From Mesorhizobium atlanticum (GTDB lineage Bacteria; Pseudomonadota; Alphaproteobacteria; Rhizobiales; Rhizobiaceae): 64,000 bases of DNA. Numbering within the stretch: the first letter of the stretch is position 1; each line of letters begins with the position of its first letter. The notes beneath the pieces are model-generated. The model did no database searches, was not told where the DNA came from, and was given only the letters and a program-made list of their open reading frames with translations. The stretch is from assembly GCF_003289965.1 (NCBI RefSeq), contig NZ_QMBQ01000006.1, positions 308,058-372,057 on the forward strand, read 5' to 3'. Both the position numbers and the translations under genes were made by a program. Of the stretch, positions 51,394 through 60,707 are shown piece after piece.

Positions 51394-51900
51394 TCAGCGA
51401 TTTCCCAAAAATGTCTGCTTGCCGAGCGGCACGCCATTATGGCGCAGGATGTCGTAGGCCGTCGTGACGTGGAAATAGAAATTCGGCATCGCCAGGTGCA
51501 GGAGATATTGCAAGCCGGGCAGCGTGGTTTCGCGTCCGCCGAGCCTCACTTCAACCGTTCTATCCTCCGACCCCTCCAGATCGGCCGCCGAGAACGTCGC
51601 CAGATGATCGAGCGTCTTGGCGATTCGGGCCTGCAGCTCGGCAAAGCTCGCTTCATTGTCCTCATATTTCGGCACCTCGCGGCCGGCGAGCCGCGACGGC
51701 GCGCCCTTGGCATGGTCGGTGGCGATCTGGACCTGCCTGGCCAGCGCGAACATGTCCGGCGCCAGCCGCGCCGTGAGAAACACCTGCGGATCGATCTTGC
51801 GCTCGCCGGCATTCTGCTCCGCCGCCGTCAGCACACTGGCCAGCGCCTTCAGCCGAGCGGAAAAGACTCCAACCGATATGTCGTACATGGAAATGGTCAC
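51394..51900 (-). CDS. DUF1993 family protein
   Basis: 168 residues. DUF1993 pattern: MYDISVGVFSARLKALASVL, KIDPQVFLTARLAPDMFALA, QVQIATDHAKGAPSRLAG, and the end motif PNFYFHVTTAYDILRHNGVP. The fold is DinB/YfiT-like four-helix, and some relatives bind metal by three His; here His63 and His143 are candidates. Function unknown. It ends beside the hairpin described above. Confidence 0.9.
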   Translation of the reverse strand: MTISMYDISVGVFSARLKALASVLTAAEQNAGERKIDPQVFLTARLAPDMFALARQVQIATDHAKGAPSRLAGREVPKYEDNEASFAELQARIAKTLDHLATFSAADLEGSEDRTVEVRLGGRETTLPGLQYLLHLAMPNFYFHVTTAYDILRHNGVPLGKQTFLGNR

Positions 51901-52044
51901 CGATAATCTCCCCAGGCGGCCCCAACGCCGCGGGCCATGACCTAACGCCTACGGCCACAATTCTTCAAGCGTTCGTGCCCCCAAACGTCACCGCGCCGCC
52001 GCAATCGCCGTGGTAGTATTTTCGTTATCGAGCGGAGATTCCCG

Positions 52045-53094
52045 ATGAGACATGCCTTTGTCGCTGTGGCTGCCGTCTTTTGCCTGTCCAGTATCGGCCA
52101 GTCCGCTTTTGCGGCCGACGCGCCGTATATTGACGACAGGTCCAGCGCCGACGCCGTCATCCGCTCGCTTTACAGCGCCATCAACCGCCACGAATTCGCC
52201 CGCGCCTGGGGCTATTTCGGCGATACAAAGCCGGCTAAAGATTTCAACGCTTTCGTGAAGGGCTACGACGGCACCGATGCCGTTGAAGTCAAGACCGGCG
52301 CTGTATCGGAAGAAGGTGCCGCCGGCAGCATCTATTACAGCGTCCCGGTCGCCATCCAGGCGACCGACAAGAAGGGCGAGGCCAAGGTTTTCGCGGGCTG
52401 CTACACGGTCCGCCAGGTCAATGCGCAGGTCCAGGAGCCGCCTTTCCAGCCGATCTTCATCGACAAGGGCGCGCTGAAGCCGTCCACGGAGGATTTCGAC
52501 AGCGCCGTGCCGGCAAGCTGCGGCGACGGCCCGCCGCCGCCGAAGAAGGACGAAGCGCTGGAACAGGCCAAGAAGGCGTTTCTCGCCACTTATGGCGGGC
52601 AGTGCGACAAACAGGATCCCGACGGCAAGCCGATCGGCGAGCCCGAGGCCCATTCGATCCATTACAAGGACAAGGACGCCCAGCCCAGCGACCCGGAGCG
52701 CGAGACGCGGCTGTTCCGCTTCTTCTGCTCGATGGCCGCCTACAACGAGACGGCGGTCTATTACATTGCCGACGATGTCAACGGCGTGACCCAGTTGCAG
52801 TTCACCGAGCCGGATCTCGACATCCGCTATGAGAACAACAACAGCGAAGGCAAGGTCGAATCGATCCACATCATCGGTTTCAAGACCAGCGGCTGGGCGA
52901 CCAACTCGGACTATGACGAGAACACGAAAACCATCACCACATCCAACAAATGGCGTGGCGTCGGCGATGCCTCGTCATCGGGGACCTATCTGTTCCGCAA
53001 CGGTGACTTCTCGCTCGTCCAGTACGACGTCGATGCTTCCTATGACGGCGAGATCAATCCGCAGACGATCATCGACTACAACACCGCGCCATAA
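52045..53094 (+). CDS. Secreted DUF1176-like protein
   Basis: 349 residues with a signal peptide (MRHAFVAVAAVFCLSSIGQS then AFA). The N-terminal half is an NTF2-like region (SADAVIRSLYSAINRHEFAR AWGYFGD pattern). The C-terminal half has RLFRFFCSMAAYNETAVYYI, WRGVGDASSSGTYLFRNGDF and SLVQYDVDASYDGEINPQTI, which resembles DUF1176. Four Cys may form two disulfides. Periplasmic; function unknown. The exact family call is less certain than that of the domain layout. Confidence 0.7.
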   Translation: MRHAFVAVAAVFCLSSIGQSAFAADAPYIDDRSSADAVIRSLYSAINRHEFARAWGYFGDTKPAKDFNAFVKGYDGTDAVEVKTGAVSEEGAAGSIYYSVPVAIQATDKKGEAKVFAGCYTVRQVNAQVQEPPFQPIFIDKGALKPSTEDFDSAVPASCGDGPPPPKKDEALEQAKKAFLATYGGQCDKQDPDGKPIGEPEAHSIHYKDKDAQPSDPERETRLFRFFCSMAAYNETAVYYIADDVNGVTQLQFTEPDLDIRYENNNSEGKVESIHIIGFKTSGWATNSDYDENTKTITTSNKWRGVGDASSSGTYLFRNGDFSLVQYDVDASYDGEINPQTIIDYNTAP

Positions 53095-53106
53095 TTCCTC
53101 GCAAGG

Positions 53107-53988
53107 TCACGGCGCTTTCGCCAGCATCCAGTTCAGCGTGCCGCGCCAGTCCACCATGCGGATCGGCGTTCCATGCGTGCCTGTCTCGAAGCGCACGAAT
53201 CGGGTCGGATAGGATTTTTTGGCCAGGATCGATCGGAAGAAAGCTTCCTGCTTCTCGACCGGGAAGACCACGTCATGACTGCCCTGGCCGAAGAACACCG
53301 GCACGCGGCGCTTGAAGGCCGGGCTGGTGAGGAAGCTGTCGTCCCACAGCGATCCGAGCAGCAGCAGCCCGTTGATGCGGCCGCCCGTGTCCCTGCGCGC
53401 GGCGAGCTTCCAGCAGATCATGCCGCCCATGGAGCCGCAGGCGACGAAGATCTTCGCGCCGGGCGATTGTTGGGCGTAGTGATCGATGAGCGCCGCGACC
53501 TGCGCCGCGCCCTTGTCGCCGAAATCGGGGAAGTCGGGCGAAAGATAGAGGCCGTTATTGGCGGCCATCAGATTCTTGATGCGATTGAAGTTGCCGCCGA
53601 AAGTAAAATCGTCGATCCCTTGCTTGCGGCTGCCGCCTTGCCCATGCAGATAGAGCACTATGATGGAAGCGCCTTCCGTCCTGCCGACCGCCACATGCCT
53701 GACATCGCCGGCGTCGGTCTTCAACATCAGGTCCTGCTGCACCTTGCGCACGCCGGGGTCGGTGTACTGTGCGCGCACACGCTTTTCCGGCACCTCGTCG
53801 CGCTGATTGATGTCGCGCATCTCATGATAGTCGAGCACCGTGTAGGCGCCATTATCGCCGGTGGACAGCGTCGCCGGATAGGCAAACAGGTCGTCCTTGA
53901 ACGGCTTTAGCGAAAGCGTCTGGCTCTGGGCAGCCTGAACGATAAAACCGGTTGCAACGAGCAGGGCGAAGAGGAAGCGGAAAGACAT
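53107..53988 (-). CDS. Secreted alpha/beta hydrolase
   Basis: 293 residues from ATG 53988 (MSFRFLFALLVATGFIVQAA), preferred over the ATG at 54000 because it gives a standard signal. The hydrolase motif is ACGSMGGMICW (nucleophile Ser in G-S-M-G), with acid Asp in GQGSHDVVFP and His in TGTHGTP. The fold and secretion resemble feruloyl esterase and PHB-depolymerase-like enzymes. Substrate unknown. It is convergent with the DUF1176-like gene, 12 bases away. Confidence 0.85.
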   Translation of the reverse strand: MSFRFLFALLVATGFIVQAAQSQTLSLKPFKDDLFAYPATLSTGDNGAYTVLDYHEMRDINQRDEVPEKRVRAQYTDPGVRKVQQDLMLKTDAGDVRHVAVGRTEGASIIVLYLHGQGGSRKQGIDDFTFGGNFNRIKNLMAANNGLYLSPDFPDFGDKGAAQVAALIDHYAQQSPGAKIFVACGSMGGMICWKLAARRDTGGRINGLLLLGSLWDDSFLTSPAFKRRVPVFFGQGSHDVVFPVEKQEAFFRSILAKKSYPTRFVRFETGTHGTPIRMVDWRGTLNWMLAKAP

Positions 53989-54021
53989 GCCGAGAGGCAT
54001 GCGAAATTCAGCTCTGCTTTG

Positions 54022-55638
54022 TCAATCCTGCAGAACGCCGCCCGCGCCTTCCAGCGCCTCGGGCGTGTCGACATCGATCGATGCGCCCTGCCCTATCTCG
54101 ACATCGATAACGTCGAGTCCCTCGGCTTCGACCAGATGGCGCGCGCCGGTATCGCCCTCGAGCTGCGCGATCGCCGCAAAAAGCGATCGCGGCAAAAGCA
54201 CCGGATTACCGCGCTTGCCCTGGTGCGAGGCGCGCACGACCGCGTGGCCGCCGGAACGGCGGAACGCATCGATCAGGCTGTCGAGATCCTTCGACGAAAC
54301 GCCGGGCATGTCGCCGAGCACGATCATGGCGCCGGCCGCGTCGGGCGCGACTTTCGCAATGCCCGCCTTCAAGGACGAGGCCAGGCCGTCGGCGAAATCG
54401 GGATTGTCTGCGAGTTTCACGTTGAGGCCGGCAAGTGCGGAACGCACGCGCTCGCGCTGATGGCCGGTGACGACGATGGTGCTGGCGGCCTTCGAGCCCA
54501 GTGCGCGCGAAGCGGTGCGGCGCACCAGGGGCTCGCCGTCGAACAGCGCCAGAAGCTTGTTCGGCCCGCCCATGCGGCTCGAACGGCCGGCGGCCAGAAG
54601 CACGACGTCGACCTTCAGCGCCGACCTTGCCGGCTGCGGCGCCGGCTCGCGCGGCTGCGGCCTTGTCGGGATTTCCATCAGAAGCCCGCCGACGCCCATG
54701 CCGGCTATATCACCCGCCGTCACGTCGAGCCCGGCAATCAGGCGATCGAGCACCCAGTCGAAGCCGTTCTCCTTCGGGCTGCGCGCGCATCCGGGCGCGC
54801 CGACCACGCGCTTGCCGTCGAGTGTTCCGAGCACCAAAAGATTGCCGGGATCGACCGGCATGCCGGCGCGGATGACGGTGCCCCCGGCACGTTCGATCGC
54901 GGCCGGGACGACATCGGCGAAATCGCTCATCGCCGAGGCGCCGAAGATCACCACCATGTCATTGTCGCGCGCCAACTGGGTCGCGGCCGCGGCGACGGGG
55001 CCAACCTCGTGCGGCGTGCGCCGCTCGGCCGTCAGCCGGCCGCCGGAACGCGCCAGTCGCGCCTCGGTGACGCGCAGCGTCTTATCCAGCACGCTCGGCT
55101 TCACGCCGGGAAGCACCGTCTGGATGACGCCGACATTGATCGGGCGGTAGGCGTTGACTGCAAAGATCTCGCGGCCGGCGCAGATTCTCACCACTCTGTC
55201 GACCAGGCTTGCGGCGACGGCAAAGGGGATGATCTTCACCGTCGCGACCATCTGGCCCTTCTCGACCGGCGCATGCTGCGCCAGCGTCGCGATGGTGATG
55301 GCTGGATCGACGGCATTGATGGCATCGATCATCCCGGCATCGACGGTAAACACGCCCGAGGCGCCTGCATGCAGGTTCACCCGCCCGGTGGCGGCCGGCT
55401 TGACCTCGATGTTGCGGTGGCTCATGGCGGCCGCGATCTTCGCGGCGGCGGCATCCTCGCCTAGATCGTCCCGGTCAAGCACCGCCGCGACGACTTCGCC
55501 GATGCCCGCAGCCTTGAGTGCCGCGACATCCTCGCGGCTCAGCCGGTGCGCCTTGCGGAACCGCCTTTCGCCCGCGGCCGTCGCATGCGCCAGCACGGCC
55601 CCTTCAGCCTCGTCGATCGGAACCGGTCCGAATTTCAC
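54022..55638 (-). CDS. Fused molybdopterin-binding / MocA-type molybdenum cofactor cytidylyltransferase
   Basis: 538 residues from the GTG at 55638, which overlaps the XdhC stop by 4 bases (GTGA); the frame extends to 55857 but that part is low-complexity. Residues 1-340 carry a MoeA-like molybdopterin-binding domain (GDxxV-type VVIFGASAMSDFADVVPAAI, PGNLLVLGTLDGKRVVGAPG). Residues about 342-538 form a MocA/MobA-like nucleotidyltransferase (VVLLAAGRSSRMGGPNKLLA, VLGDMPGVS). The fusion would bind MoCo and convert it to the cytosine dinucleotide form used by xanthine-dehydrogenase-type enzymes. Confidence 0.9.
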   Translation of the reverse strand: MKFGPVPIDEAEGAVLAHATAAGERRFRKAHRLSREDVAALKAAGIGEVVAAVLDRDDLGEDAAAAKIAAAMSHRNIEVKPAATGRVNLHAGASGVFTVDAGMIDAINAVDPAITIATLAQHAPVEKGQMVATVKIIPFAVAASLVDRVVRICAGREIFAVNAYRPINVGVIQTVLPGVKPSVLDKTLRVTEARLARSGGRLTAERRTPHEVGPVAAAATQLARDNDMVVIFGASAMSDFADVVPAAIERAGGTVIRAGMPVDPGNLLVLGTLDGKRVVGAPGCARSPKENGFDWVLDRLIAGLDVTAGDIAGMGVGGLLMEIPTRPQPREPAPQPARSALKVDVVLLAAGRSSRMGGPNKLLALFDGEPLVRRTASRALGSKAASTIVVTGHQRERVRSALAGLNVKLADNPDFADGLASSLKAGIAKVAPDAAGAMIVLGDMPGVSSKDLDSLIDAFRRSGGHAVVRASHQGKRGNPVLLPRSLFAAIAQLEGDTGARHLVEAEGLDVIDVEIGQGASIDVDTPEALEGAGGVLQD

Positions 55639-56339
55639 GCCACGGCGCCTTTTGTTTCGAGGCCGCGCGAGCGGAAGGCGTGGATGGTCTGCGCCAGGAC
55701 GGCGACGGCGATCTCGGCCGGACTTGCCGCACCGATATCGAGGCCGATCGGCGCATGGATACGGGCGATCTGGTCTGCGCCGGCGCCGAGCGCCAGCAGG
55801 CGCTCGACACGCTTCGCGTGGGTCTTGCGGCTGCCGAGCGCCCCGACATAGAAGCATCGGGCATCTAGCGCCGCCTTCAGCGCGAAATCGTCGATCTTCG
55901 GGTCATGGGTGACGGCGGCAAGCGCGGTATAGCTGTCGAGCGGCGCGCGCTTCAGCACGTCCTCCGGCCATTCGGCATGCAGCGCGACGTCGGGAAAGCG
56001 CTCCGGCGTCGCAAAGGCGGTGCGCGGGTCGATGATCTCGACTGGGTAGCCGGCGATCCTGGCCATCGGCGCCAGCGCCTGGCTGATATGCACCGCGCCG
56101 ATCACCACGAGGCGTGGGCGCGGCAGATGCGCGTTGAGAAAGAAAGTCCGCCCTTCCGCTTCCACGGACCGCGAATTGCCGGTGCGGAACGCATTGGCGA
56201 TCGCTGCCCCGAGATCGCCCGCGACAGGGTCGCCCTCGCGCACGATGCGGTCGCGGCCGTCGCCTAGGTCGGTGACCAGAACCGCGGCACGGCGGGCGCG
56301 GCGTTCCTCGTTCAAGGTCTTGAGAACATATGGATCCAT
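55635..56339 (-). CDS. XdhC-family protein, C-terminal (Rossmann) type
   Basis: 234 residues. The pattern fits the XdhC/CoxI Rossmann half: VVIGAVHISQALAPMARIAG, EIIDPRTAFATPERFPDVAL, YTALAAVTHDPKIDDFALKA, and GALGSRKTHAKRVERLLALG. XdhC proteins bind sulfurated MoCo and insert it into molybdenum hydroxylases. It lies between the short N-terminal-type XdhC and the MocA fusion, so the original two-domain XdhC is split over two genes. It overlaps the downstream gene by 4 bases. Confidence 0.92.
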   Translation of the reverse strand: MDPYVLKTLNEERRARRAAVLVTDLGDGRDRIVREGDPVAGDLGAAIANAFRTGNSRSVEAEGRTFFLNAHLPRPRLVVIGAVHISQALAPMARIAGYPVEIIDPRTAFATPERFPDVALHAEWPEDVLKRAPLDSYTALAAVTHDPKIDDFALKAALDARCFYVGALGSRKTHAKRVERLLALGAGADQIARIHAPIGLDIGAASPAEIAVAVLAQTIHAFRSRGLETKGAVA

Positions 56340-56345
56340 GAAAGA

Positions 56346-56684
56346 TCAGCCCAGCCGCTCGACATAGACCTTGATGCGGCCGCCGCACGAAAGGCCCACC
56401 TGCCATGCCGTTTCGTCGGCAACGCCAAATTCCAGCATCCTGGCCTTGCCCGAGCCGATGACGTCCATCGCCTCGGTCACCACGGCGCTCTCGACGCAGC
56501 CGCCGGAGACAGAGCCGTGGAAATTCCCTTCGGCGTCGATGACAAGATGGCTGCCGACCGGACGCGGTGCCGAACCCCAGGTCTCGACCACGGTCGCGAT
56601 GGCGACATCCTTGCCGTCCTTCATCCAGCCCTCCGCGATGATCAGGGGATCGCGGGCCTCATCGAGATAAATGCTCTCATCCAT
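56346..56684 (-). CDS. XdhC-family protein, N-terminal type
   Basis: 112 residues, the N-terminal half of XdhC/CoxI: IATVVETWGSAPRPVGSHLV, GSVSGGCVESAVVTEAMDVI, WQVGLSCGGRIKVYVERLG. The conserved SGGCVE and LSCGG cysteines are in place and are thought to hold the sulfur for MoCo sulfuration. Its stop lies 6 bases before the next gene. Together with the adjacent Rossmann-type gene it makes one split XdhC. Confidence 0.92.
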   Translation of the reverse strand: MDESIYLDEARDPLIIAEGWMKDGKDVAIATVVETWGSAPRPVGSHLVIDAEGNFHGSVSGGCVESAVVTEAMDVIGSGKARMLEFGVADETAWQVGLSCGGRIKVYVERLG

Positions 56685-56741
56685 CGTCGCTTCTCACAAA
56701 GTCTGTTTTCCCGCCGGGACATTCCCTGGCACAGCATATGG

Positions 56742-57992
56742 CTACGCGGCACGCCTCCCGCCAGTTTGCAACCAGCGGCGCGGATCGACCGAGGCCGCCG
56801 GCCGCTGGTCGAGAGAGGCGCAAAGATCGGTCAGCGCGTCAAGATTGTGCACCGCCCGGAACTCGTCGACATGCGGCAGCATCGCTTTGACGCCGCGGGC
56901 GCGCGCCTCGAAGCCATCGAAGCGCAACAGCGGGTTGAGCCAGATCAGCCGCCGGCAGGATTTATGCAGTCGCTCCATCTCCTCCGACAGGCCGGTGACG
57001 TCGTCGCGCTCCAGCCCGTCGGTGATGAGAAGCACCACGGCGCCCTGCCCCAGCACGCGCCGCGACCACAACCGGTTGAACTCGGCGAGCGTATCGCCGA
57101 TGCGAGTGCCGCCCGACCAGTCCTTCACCGCCGCCGAGCATTCGGCCAGCGCTTCGTCGGGATCGCGGTGCCGCATCTGCCGGGTCAGGTTGGTCAGCCG
57201 CGTGCCGAAGACGAAGGCGTGCACGCGCCGGCGCTTTTCGGTCAGGGCATGCAGGAAATGCAGGAAGAGACGGGTGTACTGGCTCATCGAGCCGGAAATG
57301 TCGGCAAGTACGACCAGCGGCGGGTGCACTTCGCGCTGCGAGCGGAATTTCGGCAAAGTAAGCTCACCGCCGGTGCGCGCGGCCGAGCGCATCATGGCGC
57401 GCGGATCGATGCGGCGCCCCTGTGGGTCGGCCCTGAAGCGCCGCGTGCGGACAAGATCGAAGGGCAGCCGCAAGGCCATGATCGCCTTCTTGGCCTCGGC
57501 CATCTCGCCGGCGTCCATCTGCGCGAAATCCTTGCCGCGCAGCACCTCATTGCCGGAAAAAGTCATCCGCGCATCGACCTCGATCTCCGGCACTTCCCGC
57601 ACCGGCTGGCTCTTCTGATGGCCCTCGAACATCGCCTGGCTGACGCGATTCTCGGCCGCCCGCGGCTTCTGCTTTTCAGCGTTGTCCGGCGCGACCGGCG
57701 AGAACATCGCCAGCAGTTTCTCGATCAGCTCGCGCGATTTCCAGAACAGGCGGAAGGCCTCGTCGAAGACCGGATGGTCCTCGTGCCGCGAGACCAGCAC
57801 CGCATGCAGCGTCCAGTAGAAATCGTCGCGCGAGCCGATGCCGGCGGCAAGCACCGCCTCGATGGCATCCTTCACCGAGGCCGGCCCGACGCGCATGCCT
57901 GCCTTGCGCAAGGCGCGGGCGAAATAGACGATGTTGTCGGCGATACGCCCGTCGGCGACCGCCTCTTTGGGTTCCGGACGCTGCACGGGCAT
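56742..57992 (-). CDS. CoxE-like VWA-domain maturation protein
   Basis: 416 residues. The von Willebrand A domain in the C-terminal half carries the MIDAS motif DISGSMS (Asp231); nearby LLITDGLERDDV is the second metal loop. The N-terminal half is DNIVYFARALRKAGMRVG, typical of CoxE. CoxE works with the CoxD AAA ATPase to mature CO dehydrogenase and its relatives. It starts 5 bases after the coxD-like stop. Confidence 0.92.
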   Translation of the reverse strand: MPVQRPEPKEAVADGRIADNIVYFARALRKAGMRVGPASVKDAIEAVLAAGIGSRDDFYWTLHAVLVSRHEDHPVFDEAFRLFWKSRELIEKLLAMFSPVAPDNAEKQKPRAAENRVSQAMFEGHQKSQPVREVPEIEVDARMTFSGNEVLRGKDFAQMDAGEMAEAKKAIMALRLPFDLVRTRRFRADPQGRRIDPRAMMRSAARTGGELTLPKFRSQREVHPPLVVLADISGSMSQYTRLFLHFLHALTEKRRRVHAFVFGTRLTNLTRQMRHRDPDEALAECSAAVKDWSGGTRIGDTLAEFNRLWSRRVLGQGAVVLLITDGLERDDVTGLSEEMERLHKSCRRLIWLNPLLRFDGFEARARGVKAMLPHVDEFRAVHNLDALTDLCASLDQRPAASVDPRRWLQTGGRRAA

Positions 57993-57997
57993 CGCGC

Positions 57998-58921
57998 CTA
58001 CTCCGCCGCCGAAAGCTCGGCCTTCACCTCATTGAGGATGCGCCGGCCCTCGCCTTCGCCGATACGGGCGATGTCGTCCTGGTACTTCAAAAGCACGCCG
58101 ATCGTGTCGGACACGGTCTCCGGATCGAGCGCCACCTTGTCGAGCTCGGTGAGCGCGCCGGCCCAGTCGATGGTTTCGGCGACGCCTGGCGCCTTGAACA
58201 ACTCGACCTGGCGCAGCTTCTGGATGAAGGACACGACCTCCGCCGACAGCCGGCGGTTCGCCTGCGGCACTTTGCGGCGCACGATCTCCAGCTCGCGCTC
58301 GGCGTTCGGATAGTCGACCCAGTGATAGAGGCAGCGCCGCTTCAGCGCGTCATGAATCTCGCGTGTGCGGTTTGTGGTGATGATGACGATCGGCGGCTCC
58401 TCCGCCTTGATCGTGCCTAGCTCGGGAACGGTAACCTGGAAGTCCGACAGGATTTCCAGCAGAAACGCTTCGAAGGCCTCGTCCGTGCGGTCGAGTTCGT
58501 CGATCAGGAACACCGGCGCCGCACCGGCCTTGCCGGTCAGCGCATCGAGCACCGGGCGGCGGATCAGGTATTTCTCGGAAAATACGTTGCGCTCCATGTC
58601 GGAGCGCACGACCTTGCCGGCCGCCTCCTCCATGCGGATCTCAATCATCTGCGCGGCATAGTTCCACTCATAGACGGCCGAGGAGACGTCGAGCCCTTCA
58701 TAGCATTGCAGGCGGATCAGCCTGCGACCGAGCGCGTCGGCCAGCACCTTGGCGATCTCGGTCTTGCCGACGCCCGCCTCGCCTTCGAGGAACAAGGGCC
58801 GCTTCATGCGCAGTGAAAGAAACAGCACGGTCGCCAGCGAGCGATCCGCGACATAGTCCGCGCCGGTCAAAAGATCGAGCGTTTCGTCGATCGATTTGGG
58901 CGCGGGGCGCGGCGCGGTCAT
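57998..58921 (-). CDS. MoxR/CoxD-like AAA+ ATPase
   Basis: 307 residues. Walker A GEAGVGKT (47-54), Walker B FLIDELDR, sensor ITTNRTREIHDALKRRC. The MoxR family marks are LEILSDFQVTVPELG and HWVDYPNAERELEIVRR. CoxD is the chaperone that assembles or activates the Mo/Cu site of CO-dehydrogenase-like enzymes. First gene of the maturation operon; the flavin reductase lies 28 bases upstream on the same strand. Confidence 0.94.
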   Translation of the reverse strand: MTAPRPAPKSIDETLDLLTGADYVADRSLATVLFLSLRMKRPLFLEGEAGVGKTEIAKVLADALGRRLIRLQCYEGLDVSSAVYEWNYAAQMIEIRMEEAAGKVVRSDMERNVFSEKYLIRRPVLDALTGKAGAAPVFLIDELDRTDEAFEAFLLEILSDFQVTVPELGTIKAEEPPIVIITTNRTREIHDALKRRCLYHWVDYPNAERELEIVRRKVPQANRRLSAEVVSFIQKLRQVELFKAPGVAETIDWAGALTELDKVALDPETVSDTIGVLLKYQDDIARIGEGEGRRILNEVKAELSAAE

Positions 58922-58949
58922 CTTGTCTCCGTGGATCCCGCCCGCCCGT

Positions 58950-59456
58950 TCAAAGAACGTGATAGCCGCGGTTATAGTAGATCAGTGGCCGCAAATTATC
59001 GCCGATGCGCAGGCCTGTCACCTTGCCAAAAAGCACACGGTGGGTGGCAAGGTCCTTGGCATCGATGATCTCGCAGTCGAACACGGCAAGGGCCCCTTTC
59101 AGCGTCGGCGCGCCGGTCGAGATCACATCCCACTCGGCAAGCGCAAAGCGCTCGTCCGCCGGCAACCCGGTGACACCGGAAAAGCCTATCGAGACGGCTT
59201 CCTGGTCCGAGGCAAGCGTGTTGAGCGCGAACCTGCCGTTTTTGATGAAAGCTTCGTTCTTGGCGTTCTCGCGGTTGAGGCAGACCAGAACCGTCGGCGG
59301 CGTGTCCGAAACCGAACAGGCGGCGATCACCGTCGCGCCTCGTTTGCCGCCTGGCCCGTCCGTGGTCACCACATGCACATGGCCGGCAAAATGCGCCATC
59401 GCATCGCGATAGTGCTGCGGCCCGATGTCATTGATCTTCAGCACGCGATAATCCAC
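58950..59456 (-). CDS. Flavin reductase, HpaC/RutF-like
   Basis: 168 residues. Family pattern: HYRDAMAHFAGHVHVVTTDG, RGATVIAACSVSDTPPTVLV, CLNRENAKNEAFIKNGRFAL, and the end block VLFGKVTGLRIGDNLRPLIY. It binds FMN and reduces it with NAD(P)H to serve a flavin-dependent monooxygenase. No such oxygenase is adjacent. It is upstream of the CoxD-like gene on the same strand and may be its operon leader. Confidence 0.92.
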   Translation of the reverse strand: MDYRVLKINDIGPQHYRDAMAHFAGHVHVVTTDGPGGKRGATVIAACSVSDTPPTVLVCLNRENAKNEAFIKNGRFALNTLASDQEAVSIGFSGVTGLPADERFALAEWDVISTGAPTLKGALAVFDCEIIDAKDLATHRVLFGKVTGLRIGDNLRPLIYYNRGYHVL

Positions 59457-59636
59457 CTGTCAGAACAAGCCCGTTATATATGGCGGCATATTGCACGCCA
59501 CAAGTTACCTATCACGGGCGAAGTGCTTGACCGCAATCCGCAAATTCGCGTGTTGCGCGGCGCTTAGCCAGCCTTTAGGCATTTCTTGGAATAGTGTCGG
59601 GACTGTATTCCCGGCATGGAGGATCTCTTAGCCCGA

Positions 59637-60707
59637 ATGCGTCTTCTCACGACGACATCAGCCGTGCTGCTCTGGCTGTCGCTGACAGCGAGCGCCGACG
59701 CCGAGACGCTGGTCGGCGTTGCGGCGCCGCTTTCCGGTCCGTCGGCGATGCTGGGCAAGCAAATTGAGAATGGCGCGGGTCTGGCGGCGGAGGCAGCCGG
59801 CGTCGGGGTGAAGGCCGTCGACGATGCCTGCACCGCCGATGGCGGCGCCGCGGCGGCAAAGGAATTCGTCGACGCCAAGGTCAATATCGTGGTGGGATTT
59901 CTCTGCACCGAGGCGATCGAGGCCGCGCTGCCGATCCTTAAAGATGCCAACATCCCGGTGATCACGGTTGGCGTGCGCACCGAAAGCCTGACCGACCGGC
60001 GCGCCAAGACCGGTTGGCCGGTCTACCGGCTCGGCCCGCGCGGCGACGATGAGCGCAACGCGGTTGCCGCCAAGCTTACGCAGCTCTGGCGCGACGACCT
60101 GTTCGCCATCGTCGATGACGGCACCATCTATGGCCGCGAAATGGCCGAGACCTTCCGCGCCGCGGCCGAACAGGCCGCCTTGAAGCCGGTCTTCGTCGAC
60201 ACGTTCCGGCCGCAGCTCGACAACCAGATCGGGTTGGTCGGCCGGCTGAAGAAGGCCGGCGCGACCAAGGTGTTCGCCGGCGGCGACGGCGACGACATCG
60301 CCATCATGGGCCGCGATGCCGCCCAGCTCGATGCAGGCATCACTTTCGCCGGTGGCGAGAACCTGCGCACGCCGCCGGGCGATGTGCCTTACGCCGTTGG
60401 CACGCTGATGATCGCGCTGCCGGAATGGTCGGAAGTCGCCGACCCTAAGATCATGCAGGCCTTCGGCGCAAAAAACATCGTGCCGGAAGGCTACACGCTG
60501 CCGTCCTATGCGGCGGTCGAGATCGCCAAGGCCGCGCTGACCAGCGCGGAAAGCTCCGGCCAACCGCTCGGCGAAGCGCTGACCGGCCATGATTTCGCGA
60601 CCGCGATCGGCACCATCCGCTTCGACGACAAGGGCGACCTCGGCCAGAACCCGTTCCGCGTCTTCCGGTTCGACGGCACGCATTTCGTACCGCTGGAGGG
60701 CAAGTGA
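59637..60707 (+). CDS. LivK-type periplasmic amino-acid/amide-binding protein
   Basis: 356 residues from ATG 59637 (MRLLTTTSAVLLWLSLTASA); an ATG at 59616 in frame is possible. Signal peptide with ADA cleavage, then Leu/Ile/Val-binding-type fold: LVGVAAPLSGPSAMLGKQIE, GAGLAAEAAG, VVGFLCTEAIEAALPI, YGREMAETFRAAAEQAALKP, GYTLPSYAAVEIAKAAL. Binds amino acids or small amides for an ABC importer, but no permease or ATPase is adjacent. The last base is shared with the following peptidase gene (TGATG). Confidence 0.9.
   Translation: MRLLTTTSAVLLWLSLTASADAETLVGVAAPLSGPSAMLGKQIENGAGLAAEAAGVGVKAVDDACTADGGAAAAKEFVDAKVNIVVGFLCTEAIEAALPILKDANIPVITVGVRTESLTDRRAKTGWPVYRLGPRGDDERNAVAAKLTQLWRDDLFAIVDDGTIYGREMAETFRAAAEQAALKPVFVDTFRPQLDNQIGLVGRLKKAGATKVFAGGDGDDIAIMGRDAAQLDAGITFAGGENLRTPPGDVPYAVGTLMIALPEWSEVADPKIMQAFGAKNIVPEGYTLPSYAAVEIAKAALTSAESSGQPLGEALTGHDFATAIGTIRFDDKGDLGQNPFRVFRFDGTHFVPLEGK

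Noticed and set aside
56517..58313. A 598-codon frame opposite the CoxE/XdhC region
   Set aside because: It is antisense to three genes with clear motifs and has no motif of its own.
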